22,379 bases of DNA from Clostridium sp. CAG:389 (lineage in GTDB: Bacteria > Bacillota > Clostridia > TANB77 > CAG-508). Below the pieces are notes generated by a model, which had not been told where the DNA came from, searched no databases, and saw only the letters and a program-made list of their open reading frames with translations. The translations under genes and the position numbers were made by a program. The DNA is taken from the NCBI GenBank assembly GCA_000438255.1, contig FR901936.1, forward strand, positions 4,940-27,318, written 5' to 3'. Shown here piece by piece: positions 1 to 7,779 of this stretch (position 1 is its first letter; each line of letters opens with the position of its first letter).

Positions 1-82
1 AAGCATTTACTGTTGCTTCAGCTGTTTTTTTTGTGTCTCCTGTTTTTGCAGCTATTGCTGCGATTAATTCAGCTTTGTTCAT
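1..82 (-). CDS. HU-type DNA-binding protein (N-terminal fragment, cut by window edge)
   Basis: Only the first 27 codons lie in the window; the gene continues past position 1. The visible start, MNKAELIAAIAAKTGDTKK followed by TAEATVNA, matches the opening two helices of HU family histone-like proteins, which bend and compact DNA as dimers. The ATG at 82-80 has an AGGAGG ribosome binding site at 91-96. The gene lies 115 bp downstream of a SpoVB-family flippase on the same strand, an arrangement related to the yabM-mazG-hup region of Firmicutes. No clear promoter or terminator is seen in 83-197, so read-through from the flippase gene is possible. Confidence 0.9.
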   Translation of the reverse strand, partial: MNKAELIAAIAAKTGDTKKTAEATVNA

Positions 83-197
83 TTAAATTACCTCCTATAA
101 GATTGAATATTTATGTACTTTTATCGCCTGAACTAAGCAATAACTGTACCTACTAATAACTCTATTCGCCAACTTTCGATAAAATCCTTCTTTTTTT

Positions 198-1844
198 CTA
201 ATAAATTTTTAATTTTTCTAGAAATTTAACTATTTTATCGCCTGCTGGCATCATTTTGAACTCATCTTTTGTAAAAATTTTCAAAACAACAATTGCAAGT
301 GCATATACTACAACAGCAACTATTATCGCTATTATTGTAGACAATCTCTCAATTATTATTCCTTTTAAAACTAAATATGTAAAATATGAGCAAATTCCCA
401 TAATTACAGTTGCAACAATTGGTTTAACAAATAATTTTGAAAAAGTTAAATTTAGTTTGATATTTTTTCTAAGCATAGTAAATGCTATGCTGAATGCAAC
501 AACATGACAAGCAACTGATCCCCATGCAGCTCCATAAACTCCAATACTTGGAATTTTAATTAAAGCAATATTAAAAATAAATTTAACAAACACACCTGTT
601 GCTAATGATATTGTTGGAATCATTAATTTTCCAAATCCTTGTAAAGCACCATTTATAGTCTGGTCTAAAATTGTAAAAATTATTGTCAATGCACTAATTT
701 GTAATATTAGAGCTCCATCATTTGCATTTGGAAATAATAAATTCAAAATTGGTTGTGCAAAAATAAACATACCAACTGTACAAGGTAAACCTATCAACAT
801 TGAAACTAATAAAGAAAATGACGTTTTTTCTGTTATTGTTTTATTATCTCCTTTTGCTTTTGCTGCTGATATTGCTGGAACTAATGCTGTTGCAAAAGCT
901 ACATTTATTGCCAATGGCAAACTTGTTAATGTATCAACTTTTCCACCTAAAATTCCATATAAAGCTGTTGCTTGATCTTCTGACATAAATGTTTTCAAAT
1001 TTCTTACAACTGTAAATGAATCTACATTTTTATTTATTGAAGACATTATAGCTGTTAATGTAATTGGAATTGAAACCATCAAAATTCTCTTTATTATTGT
1101 TGATACTCTTTCATATTTATAATTAACTGTATTTTGTATTTCTACTGCAACTTCTTTTCTTTCTAATCTATAATATAAAAATAGATAACTAAATCCTAAA
1201 AATGTTGCTAGTGTTGTTGCCAAATTTGCTCCTGCTGCCATCCATTCTGTTGAAACATTTGATAATATTGCAACTATTTCAACTATTATAATTGTAAGTA
1301 ATGTTTTAAATACTTGTTCTAATGTTTGGGATTTTGCACCTACACTGATTTTTTGTCTACCATTAAAGTATCCTCTCATAACTGATGCTACTGTAACAAA
1401 GAATATTGCTGGTGATAGTGCTACTAATGTCATTTCTGCATCTGGTATTTGTAACCATTGATTTGCTATTACATTTGCTCCAAAAAATAATAATAAACTT
1501 CCAATTAATCCTATTACTGCAAATGTTGCAAATGCTATTTTAAAAATTCTATGTGCGCCTTTGTTATCTCCAACCGCAACTCTTTCTGATACTAGTTTTG
1601 ATATTGCACTTGGTACTCCTATTGAAGATATTGTAAGTAATAATGCATATATTTGATATCCACTTGCACATATTCCATTTCCTTTATCTCCAAAACCTTG
1701 TCTATTTGTTAAATATAATGTATATACTAAGCCTAAAATTTTTATAAGTACTTGTGAAAACATTAGTGCTATAACGCCTTGCATAAACCCTTCTTTTTTA
1801 GGTCTTTCATCTGTTTTTCGTTTTTTACTACCTATATTTATCAT
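198..1844 (-). CDS. SpoVB/MurJ-like polysaccharide (lipid-linked oligosaccharide) flippase
   Basis: This 548-residue integral membrane protein belongs to the MVF/MATE-like exporter superfamily (SpoVB, YtgP, MurJ). After a short basic N-terminus (MINIGSKKRKTDERPKK) come about 14 hydrophobic segments. Family-typical stretches include GVPSAISKLVSER near residue 75, RGYFNGRQ near 158 and INGALQGFGK near 397. Relatives flip lipid-linked peptidoglycan or polysaccharide precursors across the inner membrane, and SpoVB acts in spore cortex synthesis. The start ATG at 1844 follows AGGAGG (1849-1854) after 4 nt. The gene is divergent from rplM across about 330 bp in which I find no convincing promoter for it. 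Whether it serves sporulation, vegetative wall synthesis or capsule export cannot be told from sequence alone. Confidence 0.88.
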   Translation of the reverse strand: MINIGSKKRKTDERPKKEGFMQGVIALMFSQVLIKILGLVYTLYLTNRQGFGDKGNGICASGYQIYALLLTISSIGVPSAISKLVSERVAVGDNKGAHRIFKIAFATFAVIGLIGSLLLFFGANVIANQWLQIPDAEMTLVALSPAIFFVTVASVMRGYFNGRQKISVGAKSQTLEQVFKTLLTIIIVEIVAILSNVSTEWMAAGANLATTLATFLGFSYLFLYYRLERKEVAVEIQNTVNYKYERVSTIIKRILMVSIPITLTAIMSSINKNVDSFTVVRNLKTFMSEDQATALYGILGGKVDTLTSLPLAINVAFATALVPAISAAKAKGDNKTITEKTSFSLLVSMLIGLPCTVGMFIFAQPILNLLFPNANDGALILQISALTIIFTILDQTINGALQGFGKLMIPTISLATGVFVKFIFNIALIKIPSIGVYGAAWGSVACHVVAFSIAFTMLRKNIKLNLTFSKLFVKPIVATVIMGICSYFTYLVLKGIIIERLSTIIAIIVAVVVYALAIVVLKIFTKDEFKMMPAGDKIVKFLEKLKIY

Positions 1845-2037
1845 CTTACCTCCTACTACTTCTATATTATAATTATTATTTAATTACACTTTTTAATATG
1901 TTTTATTTTTCAAATTTTATATATTATTTTGAGACACTTCGTAAGCACTAAAACAAACGAATATCAAAAAATTATATATCCATTATAATTATAATAAAAA
2001 ATTTTATCAATACTTTTCACAAATTTTCCAAAAATCA

Positions 2038-2066
2038 TTGACAAACAAGCTTTTTTGTAATAAAAT
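2038..2066 (+). promoter_or_regulatory. Sigma-A promoter of rplM-rpsI
   Basis: A perfect -35 box TTGACA (2038-2043) is separated by 17 nt from TAAAAT (2061-2066). The predicted transcription start is near 2073, giving a leader of about 100 nt before rplM. This is the strongest promoter-like sequence in the window, as expected for ribosomal proteins. The rest of the 1845-2037 gap is AT-rich and I see no gene in it. Confidence 0.85.
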
Positions 2067-2084
2067 ATTTAAGCATTATGTAGA

Positions 2085-2137
2085 ATATGATTTAAATATA
2101 AAACTTCTCCCCGGTAGTTTTAATTTAAATTTCATAT
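2085..2137 (+). promoter_or_regulatory. Long hairpin in the rplM leader, candidate L13 autoregulatory leader
   Basis: The predicted rplM 5' UTR contains a roughly 20-bp interrupted stem. ATATGA (2085-2090) pairs with TCATAT (2132-2137), TTTAAAT (2091-2097) with ATTTAAA (2123-2129), and TAAAACT (2099-2105) with AGTTTTA (2116-2122). There is a one-base bulge, a two-base bulge and a 10-nt loop TCTCCCCGGT (2106-2115). The C-rich loop is unusual in this AT-rich sequence. No U-tract follows, so this is not a terminator. Its place upstream of rplM fits the known class of L13 leader RNAs that bind their own ribosomal protein, but that identity is inference. The ribosome binding site follows at 2157-2163. 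Confidence 0.6.
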
Positions 2138-2174
2138 ATAAAAATATAAAATAATAGGGAGGGTAATTATTACC

Positions 2175-2612
2175 ATGAATAATACAACATATAGCCCAAA
2201 AAAGGCTGAAATAGAAAGCAAATGGTACATAATTGATGCAGCAAACAAACCATTAGGTAGAGTTGCAACAGAAGCTGCAAAATTATTAAGAGGAAAACAC
2301 AAACCAACATTTACACCTAATATTGATACAGGTGATCACGTTATAGTATTAAACGTTAAAGATGTTATTTTAACAGGAAATAAAATGGATCAAAAAATTT
2401 ATAGACATCACTCAGGATACATTGGTGGAATGAAAGAAACACCAGCAAGAGTAATGTTAGAAAAAAATCCAGAAAAAGCTATGACATTAGCTATTAAAGG
2501 AATGTTACCACACAACTCTTTAGGAAGAGCTCAACTTAAAAAATTAAGAGTTTATGCTGGATCAGAACATGAAAATCAAGCACAAAAACCAGAAGTATGG
2601 GAGGTAAAATAA
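2175..2612 (+). CDS. rplM: 50S ribosomal protein L13
   Basis: This complete 145-residue protein is the usual length for L13, an early-assembling 23S rRNA-binding protein of the large subunit. Family hallmarks are WYIIDAANKPLGRVATEAAK near the N-terminus, HSGYIGGMKE mid-protein and the signature LPHNSLGRAQLKKLRVYAG near residues 111-129. It is first in the conserved rplM-rpsI operon, with one base between its stop and the rpsI start. The ribosome binding site GGGAGGG (2157-2163) lies 11 nt before the ATG, and the sequence from 2162 to 2174 is a 13-nt palindrome (GGTAAT-T-ATTACC) that touches both the site and the start codon. Confidence 0.98.
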   Translation: MNNTTYSPKKAEIESKWYIIDAANKPLGRVATEAAKLLRGKHKPTFTPNIDTGDHVIVLNVKDVILTGNKMDQKIYRHHSGYIGGMKETPARVMLEKNPEKAMTLAIKGMLPHNSLGRAQLKKLRVYAGSEHENQAQKPEVWEVK

Positions 2613-2613
2613 T

Positions 2614-3015
2614 ATGGCTAAATCAGATAAAATAGTTTATATTGGAACAGGAAGAAGAAAATCTTCAATCGCCAGAGTTAGATTAGTTGAAGGTTCTGGA
2701 AAAATAACTATTAACGGTAAAGATATTGATGAATTTTTCGGATTAGAAACTTTAAAAGTTATAGTAAGACAACCACTTACAGTTACAAATACAACTGATA
2801 AATATGATGTTATTTGTTCAGTTCAAGGTGGAGGATTTACAGGTCAAGCTGGAGCAATCAGACATGGTATTGCAAGAGCATTAAATGAAGCTAATAGCGA
2901 ATTTAGACCTGCTTTAAAAACAAACGGATTCTTAACAAGAGATCCTCGTATGAAAGAAAGAAAGAAATACGGTCTTAAGAAGGCTAGAAAGGCCCCTCAA
3001 TTTTCAAAAAGATAG
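2614..3015 (+). CDS. rpsI: 30S ribosomal protein S9
   Basis: This complete 133-residue protein is S9, whose C-terminal tail reaches toward the ribosomal P site. The N-terminus has YIGTGRRKSSIARVRL, the middle has the GGGFTGQAGAIRHGIARAL stretch typical of the family, and the end has the conserved basic tail RDPRMKERKKYGLKKAR followed by KAPQFSKR. Its ribosome binding site GGGAGG lies within the last codons of rplM, so the two are probably translationally coupled. A strong terminator follows 14 nt after the stop. Confidence 0.98.
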   Translation: MAKSDKIVYIGTGRRKSSIARVRLVEGSGKITINGKDIDEFFGLETLKVIVRQPLTVTNTTDKYDVICSVQGGGFTGQAGAIRHGIARALNEANSEFRPALKTNGFLTRDPRMKERKKYGLKKARKAPQFSKR

Positions 3016-3029
3016 ACCTTATATACAAA

Positions 3030-3061
3030 ACTCGAAAGTATTTATACTTCCGAGTTTTTTT
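3030..3061 (+). terminator. Rho-independent terminator of rplM-rpsI
   Basis: ACTCG (3030-3034) pairs with CGAGT (3051-3055); after one A/C mismatch, AAGTA (3036-3040) pairs with TACTT (3045-3049) around a TTTA loop. A run of seven T follows. Confidence 0.92.
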
Positions 3062-3068
3062 GTATAAC

Positions 3069-3099
3069 AAAAAAACTCTGCCTGATAAATCAAACAGAG
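3069..3099 (-). terminator. Rho-independent terminator of the lytTR-membrane protein-dtd operon
   Basis: Read on the minus strand, CTCTG pairs with CAGAG and the stem extends inward through G-U pairs to a small loop (3076-3099). A T-tract of about seven bases follows (3069-3075). It faces the rpsI terminator, so the two convergent operons are insulated by back-to-back hairpins. Confidence 0.82.
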
Positions 3100-3127
3100 C
3101 GACCACTAAATCAGATACTACTTCCCC

Positions 3128-3565
3128 TTAATTTTCCATAATTACAGTTACAGGTCCGTCATTTACTAGTTTTACCTGCATATCAGCTCCAAATACCCCT
3201 GTTTCCACTCTTTCAACTTGTTTTCTACATTCATCTACAATATATTCATACAACTCATTTGCAAAATCAGGTTTTGCTGCCTCTGTAAAAGAAGGTCTAT
3301 TGCCACTAGAACAATCCGCATATAATGTAAATTGAGAAACCAAAAGTAATGAACCATTTACATCTTTTAATGATTTGTTCATTTTTCCATTTTCATCTTC
3401 AAATACTCGTAAATTAATTAACTTTTTTACTAAATAATCTGCTACTTCTTTTGTGTCAGTATGTGTTACTCCAATTAAGACCATAAATCCTTTGTCTATT
3501 TTGCCAACTGTTTTTTCTTCTATATCAACTTGTGCGTTTTTTACTCTTTGAACTACAAATTTCAT
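3128..3565 (-). CDS. dtd: D-aminoacyl-tRNA deacylase
   Basis: This 145-residue enzyme hydrolyses D-amino acids (and glycine mischarged on tRNA-Ala) from tRNA, acting as a cytoplasmic chirality proofreader dimer. Both family motifs are intact: SQFTLYAD at residues 77-84 and the cross-subunit GPVT motif at 137-140, preceded by ND. The length matches the family. The ATG at 3565 follows GGAGGT about nine bases upstream, and only 15 bp separate it from the membrane-protein gene before it, so it is probably co-transcribed with the LytTR pair. In other Firmicutes dtd often follows relA; here the context differs. Confidence 0.96.
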   Translation of the reverse strand: MKFVVQRVKNAQVDIEEKTVGKIDKGFMVLIGVTHTDTKEVADYLVKKLINLRVFEDENGKMNKSLKDVNGSLLLVSQFTLYADCSSGNRPSFTEAAKPDFANELYEYIVDECRKQVERVETGVFGADMQVKLVNDGPVTVIMEN

Positions 3566-3580
3566 TTTTTATTACCTCCA

Positions 3581-4795
3581 CTATTCATTTTTAAGTTCTT
3601 TAATATCAGATATATTAGGTTTTTGTACTTTATCATCTGTTACACTTCCAAATTCAAAATTATACTCACTTATAATTATCTCATCATTATCATTATCTAC
3701 ATTTAGAACAATCTCTTTTTCAATCAAATATGTATACTTATTAATATATTTTTTTATATTTCCATTTTGAAAAACATAATAATGCTTATTATCCACATCT
3801 TCTGAATATATATTCATACTAAATGACAAAACAATATTTCCCCATATTTTCACATTTGAATCTGTAAAATAACTATTATTCAAATAAAATCCCTTTATAG
3901 AATTACCATTCTTTAACTTTTTAAACTCCTTTTTCTCTGAATCATATAATATATATTCTTTTGTATTATCATTACAATAAAAATCCATTCGTGCATCACT
4001 CATTACATACATACTTACACCATTTTTACAATATAATTCCTGTGTCGAAATATCATAACTCTCATCAGAATTTTTTGATTTTATAACCTTTTTTTCATAA
4101 TAATTACTACAATTACTCAATTCATTAATTTTTTTAGAATAATTAATTAATATTATTGACTTTCTAGTTATATTTCCTATAAAACTTACAACTAAAATTA
4201 CTAATATTCCAATAATAACCCTTTTTATAATTATATATATATCCTTTTTTTCTTTTCTTTCAGAATTCAAAAGTGTTTTATTTAAATAATTTACTTTAAT
4301 TTTATTTACAGCAAATATACCTAAAATTCCAGCAAGATAAATCAACACATAAGAAACTAAAATACATACAAATGTCATTACATCTATGTTTAAATAAGAC
4401 CAAAAGTCTATTCCATAAGCATTTTTATTTGTTAATATTAATATTGTTTTGAATATCATATAATATGCCAAAAATCCAAATACAAAAATTACAATATACT
4501 TAATAACTGAGTTCTCTTCAATAGATTTTAGCAATCCTATCATAATTCCTATAACTATTGATATTACACTAATAGCAATAATTTCATCTAAAATTTGCAA
4601 TCTTCCAACACTTTGTGCCTCTAAAATCTCAGCTGTTGTACTGTTTTTTTCTTCTCCTGATAGTATTGATGTACTTGATTCATATCCTGCAACAGATTCT
4701 TCATAAAATCCTTTATAAATAATACTATATATCAGACTTAAAATAAAATATACTATACAAATACATATTATTATATTTTTAAATATTTTCTTCAT
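3581..4795 (-). CDS. Five-helix membrane protein with a C-terminal outside domain (LytTR partner)
   Basis: I do not recognise a named family for this 404-residue protein. Hydrophobic segments lie near residues 5-27, 70-89, 98-122, 138-164 and 190-208. A polar 40-residue loop lies between the first two, and the remaining ~195 residues (209-404) are polar and beta-rich, with cysteines near 229, 256 and 274. The first four helices recall the size and layout of DUF3021-type proteins found beside LytTR regulators, but the ectodomain is extra; its repeated short strands loosely recall LolA-like lipid-binding folds (weak guess). Its start lies one base after the lytTR stop, with a purine-rich binding site inside that gene, so the two are tightly coupled. 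It may sense an envelope signal and restrain the regulator. Confidence 0.7.
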   Translation of the reverse strand: MKKIFKNIIICICIVYFILSLIYSIIYKGFYEESVAGYESSTSILSGEEKNSTTAEILEAQSVGRLQILDEIIAISVISIVIGIMIGLLKSIEENSVIKYIVIFVFGFLAYYMIFKTILILTNKNAYGIDFWSYLNIDVMTFVCILVSYVLIYLAGILGIFAVNKIKVNYLNKTLLNSERKEKKDIYIIIKRVIIGILVILVVSFIGNITRKSIILINYSKKINELSNCSNYYEKKVIKSKNSDESYDISTQELYCKNGVSMYVMSDARMDFYCNDNTKEYILYDSEKKEFKKLKNGNSIKGFYLNNSYFTDSNVKIWGNIVLSFSMNIYSEDVDNKHYYVFQNGNIKKYINKYTYLIEKEIVLNVDNDNDEIIISEYNFEFGSVTDDKVQKPNISDIKELKNE

Positions 4796-4796
4796 A

Positions 4797-5264
4797 TTAT
4801 TTCCCCCTCTCTTTCAAGAATTTCATTACATTTGCTATTTTTCTTTTCGAAACATATTCGCTTGTCCCATCAACAAATTTCACAACAATATTTCCAATCA
4901 TACTTAAATCAAAGCTCTCTACAAACTTTATATTGACAATACATGAATTTGAAATTCTTATAAAATTGGACTTGTCCAATGTTTCATCTAATTCATACAA
5001 CTTATTTTTTATTTTAAATTCACCTTTTAATGTCTTACAATAATTGCCTTGTTCCTTACTATAAAAACTTATAGCATCTTGAACATTTATAATTGATACA
5101 TTATTTTCTTTTGAACCAATAATTGTTTCAATATTTCCTGATATTGATTGAATGCTATCTATTATTTTAGTCAATGTATTTGAGCTTTTTGATGCTTTTA
5201 TTGTTATTTCAATTTCATCTTCATTTCCTTCATTAGATATATTTGTATTTATTTTTATATTCAT
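4797..5264 (-). CDS. LytTR-domain DNA-binding transcriptional regulator
   Basis: This 155-residue protein has no receiver domain. Residues 1-55 form a short alpha/beta segment of unknown role, and about 57-150 are a LytTR DNA-binding domain, recognised by VQDAISFYSKEQGNYCKT, the hallmark FIRISNSCIVNIKFV at 101-115 and the closing VSKRKIANVMKFL. LytTR proteins bind direct repeats in promoters through a beta fold. I chose the ATG at 5264 because AGGAGGGG (5269-5276) sits just before it; an in-frame ATG at 5297 has only a weak site. The stop almost touches the next start, as in the LytTR regulatory systems of streptococci (HdrRM, BrsRM), where a membrane protein inhibits a LytTR activator. Autoregulation is likely but no operator was identified. 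Confidence 0.9.
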   Translation of the reverse strand: MNIKINTNISNEGNEDEIEITIKASKSSNTLTKIIDSIQSISGNIETIIGSKENNVSIINVQDAISFYSKEQGNYCKTLKGEFKIKNKLYELDETLDKSNFIRISNSCIVNIKFVESFDLSMIGNIVVKFVDGTSEYVSKRKIANVMKFLKERGK

Positions 5265-5375
5265 TTTTCCCCTCCTGCTTTTAGTATACATCTTCATCTT
5301 CTTTTAATCTACTATATTTTAAAATTATGCTATAAGTGTATCGTTTTTCTATATATCTGCAAAAATAATCCCACA

Positions 5376-5455
5376 AATGTATATATATTTTTAAAAGTCA
5401 AAAACTCAATGGTAGATTCCAAATATGTTTTTGACTAAAAAAATATATATACATT
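5376..5455. repeat. 80-bp imperfect inverted repeat between yunB and the lytTR gene
   Basis: The left arm (5376-5405) reads AATGTATATATATTTTTAAA then AGTCAAAAAC. The right arm (5427-5455) is its near-exact reverse complement, differing by a one-base length change and an AA/TT swap mid-arm. The spacer is 21 nt (5406-5426). It abuts the yunB stop codon. On the minus strand it could fold into a very long AT-rich hairpin, but no U-tract follows, so it is not a classical terminator. It could be a 3' stabilising hairpin, a slow terminator, a LytTR operator region or a miniature palindromic element. Confidence 0.85.
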
Positions 5456-6175
5456 CTATTCAATTAACTCCAACGCACTAGTAGAATCAACGCCTTCAAG
5501 ATTATAATAAGCACTTGGAATTTTACCAACAATCACATTCTCAATAAGCAAAACCTGATTAGAAACCTTTTCAGAAATAGTATTATAAGGAGTCAAAATA
5601 CTAACCTCACAATCCACTTGTAAATACACTCTATGTAATGTTTGATTAATCCCCTGGGCTGAAAATTCACTACGTAAATCTGTCTCAACATTACCAATAG
5701 AAGAAATCCTAATCGGCACTCCTGGTCCTCTACCAGCCAAAAATTTAGAACCTGTAAAACTTCCAAGCGCTATTCTAATATTCTCTCTTCCCCTTTCATT
5801 AATTGATGTTTGTATTTTTACCGCTACATCTGATATTATTTCATTTATTGGAATTATATTAGACTTAATCATTGTAATATTTCCATCATTATCTTTCTCA
5901 ATTGTAAATAATTCATCATATGTATGGTCTTTCATAACATTTGTTGCTTCATTATTTGATATTATTGTAGCTATTGATTTTGCCTTATCTTCACATAATG
6001 CATCAAATATTGGAGAAATTGCATCTAATACAATTTTAACTGTACTAAATGCAATTACCATTATTATAAAAATTTTTGCTATTTTTTGTTTTCTTTTTAA
6101 ATTTTTATCTCCATTATTTGAAAAAAATAATTTAGGAATTCTTATTCTTGGTCTAGAATATATCTTACTATTCAT
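5456..6175 (-). CDS. yunB: Sporulation protein YunB
   Basis: This 239-residue protein has a basic N-terminus, one membrane anchor near residues 33-50 and a large domain with family landmarks: GSFTGSKFLAGRGPGVPIRI mid-protein and LLIENVIVGKIPSAYYNLEG close to the end. YunB is made in the mother cell during sporulation in Bacillus and its molecular role is unclear. The start at 6175 (MNSKIYSRPRIRIPK) was chosen over upstream in-frame codons because those lie inside sipL; the two genes overlap by 8 bp and are likely coupled. Codons near the 3' end are mostly T- or G-ending, unlike the A-ending codons of the first half. The large inverted repeat follows its stop directly. Confidence 0.9.
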   Translation of the reverse strand: MNSKIYSRPRIRIPKLFFSNNGDKNLKRKQKIAKIFIIMVIAFSTVKIVLDAISPIFDALCEDKAKSIATIISNNEATNVMKDHTYDELFTIEKDNDGNITMIKSNIIPINEIISDVAVKIQTSINERGRENIRIALGSFTGSKFLAGRGPGVPIRISSIGNVETDLRSEFSAQGINQTLHRVYLQVDCEVSILTPYNTISEKVSNQVLLIENVIVGKIPSAYYNLEGVDSTSALELIE

Positions 6176-7715
6176 AAGCTTTTTCCGAAATTTTTTCAAA
6201 TTTTGGTATATACAACTTTTGACCCGGATATATCTTATTCCTATCCTCAATACCATTTGTTCTAGCAATTCCATCAACAGTACTACCAAACTCCTTAGCA
6301 ATATTCCATAAGGTATCACCCTTTTTAACAACATAAATTACTAAACTATAATCCTGCTCTTCCCTCTCACCATCTTCCACTATACTATCAATCATATTCA
6401 AATTTGCGGTTCTATACATACTTGTATCAGCCTGAACATCAACATTACAACTAATATCTCCACCATCTTGAATTATAAAATCTTGTGATTTTATTCCCAT
6501 ATCACAATTTGTATTTAATGACTCTCCATTTTGTAAATTTTCAATTGTATACTCAAATGGAATTTTAGCATCTTTTACATTTATCTGTTTTCTAGAATTT
6601 TCAAAAATAAATTTCATATTCAGTTCTGCTTCATACATAATTTTTGTATTAATCTTATTTTCATTTATTATAACAGGTGTTGTCTCTACATCAAGCAAAT
6701 TTAAACCTTCTATATCATTCATATTTATTTTTTCTCTTATTTGCTTAACTCCTGTAATATTTTGCTTACTTGTCATTGTTGTAATTTGTTTTTTCTCAAA
6801 GTTCAAATTTTGAGTTGGGCTATACATATCTTGAATCAAATTGATTTGCTTTTCTTCATATGCACAACATGTTACTTCTATTTCGATTTCAACATATATT
6901 GAATGCTCATCTTGTGCATTTGGTTTTATAATTATATTTTTGATTTCATAATTTACATCACATATATTTTCTTCTGATACATCTGGAATATCAATAAATC
7001 CTACTACTGGTATTTTATATGTAACAACATTTATTCTATTGTCTTCTGTTAAATACATTATTTTTATTTCCGCTTCTGCTTTTGTTAAAACCTTATTATA
7101 GCTGATTTTTATATCTTTATCTACTAAACATACCTGTGCCTGTAAAATCTCCGCCAAATTGTCCATATTATCAATTTGAATATTATCTTTTGCATAAATT
7201 TTTGTACTACCTGTTCCAACTAATGAATTTAGTTTCAAATCTTCTTTCAAAATTTGTACATCATCTTCATTTTGTACTTCATTTATTATTTCAACATTAT
7301 CATTTGAATAAATTTTCAAGTTTACTTCTAATGTTGCCTTAATACCAATTTTTCTACCATTTATAACTTTTGCCTCTATTGATTTTATCTTAACATCAGA
7401 AATTGCATTCATCCCTTCTTGACAGTTCGGAACATTTAAACTTTCCGAAAAATCAACACTTGTATTTAGCCCTCTTACTGTGTCATCTGCTCCATCTGGC
7501 ATATACATTATGTATGCATTTACTGTTCCATCTAGTCTTACCTTTTCACTTTGCACTTCTTTTTTATATATTGATGCTATACCACTTGTACCAATTGTGT
7601 TTAAAATGTCTGGTTTTGAATCTGGTACTATCATGTCTCCTTCTGCTAATATAATTTCTTTCCTTTCTGCTATTAATTTATTTATATTTAGATTTTCTCT
7701 TTGTGCTTCTATCAT
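6168..7715 (-). CDS. sipL: SPOCS (DUF3794) and LysM domain protein, SipL-like spore coat morphogenetic protein
   Basis: This 515-residue protein consists of repeated SPOCS/DUF3794 units over about residues 20-440, starting with the typical AEGDMIVPDSKPDILN. A C-terminal LysM domain at 461-504 has VVKKGDTLWNIAKEF and IYPGQKLYIP. This architecture and length match SipL of Clostridioides difficile, which binds SpoIVA through its LysM domain to anchor the coat around the forespore. The ATG at 7715 is preceded by AGGAGGT (7721-7727) after five A residues. It is followed by yunB with an 8-bp overlap and preceded by a small V-ATPase-F-like gene, suggesting a mother-cell sporulation operon. A clear SigE promoter was not identified. 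Confidence 0.88.
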   Translation of the reverse strand: MIEAQRENLNINKLIAERKEIILAEGDMIVPDSKPDILNTIGTSGIASIYKKEVQSEKVRLDGTVNAYIMYMPDGADDTVRGLNTSVDFSESLNVPNCQEGMNAISDVKIKSIEAKVINGRKIGIKATLEVNLKIYSNDNVEIINEVQNEDDVQILKEDLKLNSLVGTGSTKIYAKDNIQIDNMDNLAEILQAQVCLVDKDIKISYNKVLTKAEAEIKIMYLTEDNRINVVTYKIPVVGFIDIPDVSEENICDVNYEIKNIIIKPNAQDEHSIYVEIEIEVTCCAYEEKQINLIQDMYSPTQNLNFEKKQITTMTSKQNITGVKQIREKINMNDIEGLNLLDVETTPVIINENKINTKIMYEAELNMKFIFENSRKQINVKDAKIPFEYTIENLQNGESLNTNCDMGIKSQDFIIQDGGDISCNVDVQADTSMYRTANLNMIDSIVEDGEREEQDYSLVIYVVKKGDTLWNIAKEFGSTVDGIARTNGIEDRNKIYPGQKLYIPKFEKISEKAYE

Positions 7716-7779
7716 TTTTTACCTCCTTACAGTTTTTCTTTATAAATGTATATGAGGTTGTTTTTATTTTATTCCTAAT

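Noticed and set aside
2162..2174. Palindrome GGTAAT-T-ATTACC before the rplM ATG as a translation-blocking hairpin
   Set aside because: With a one-base centre only about four pairs can form in RNA, too weak to call a separate regulatory element.
5265..5375. Sigma-A promoter for the lytTR gene (TTTGCA with TACACT or CATAAT)
   Set aside because: Spacing or box matches are too weak to call by eye; the gene must be expressed from somewhere here or from upstream read-through.
7403..7755. Two overlapping plus-strand frames opposite the sipL 5' region
   Set aside because: Leucine/histidine-rich translations of an antisense strand; no expression signals.
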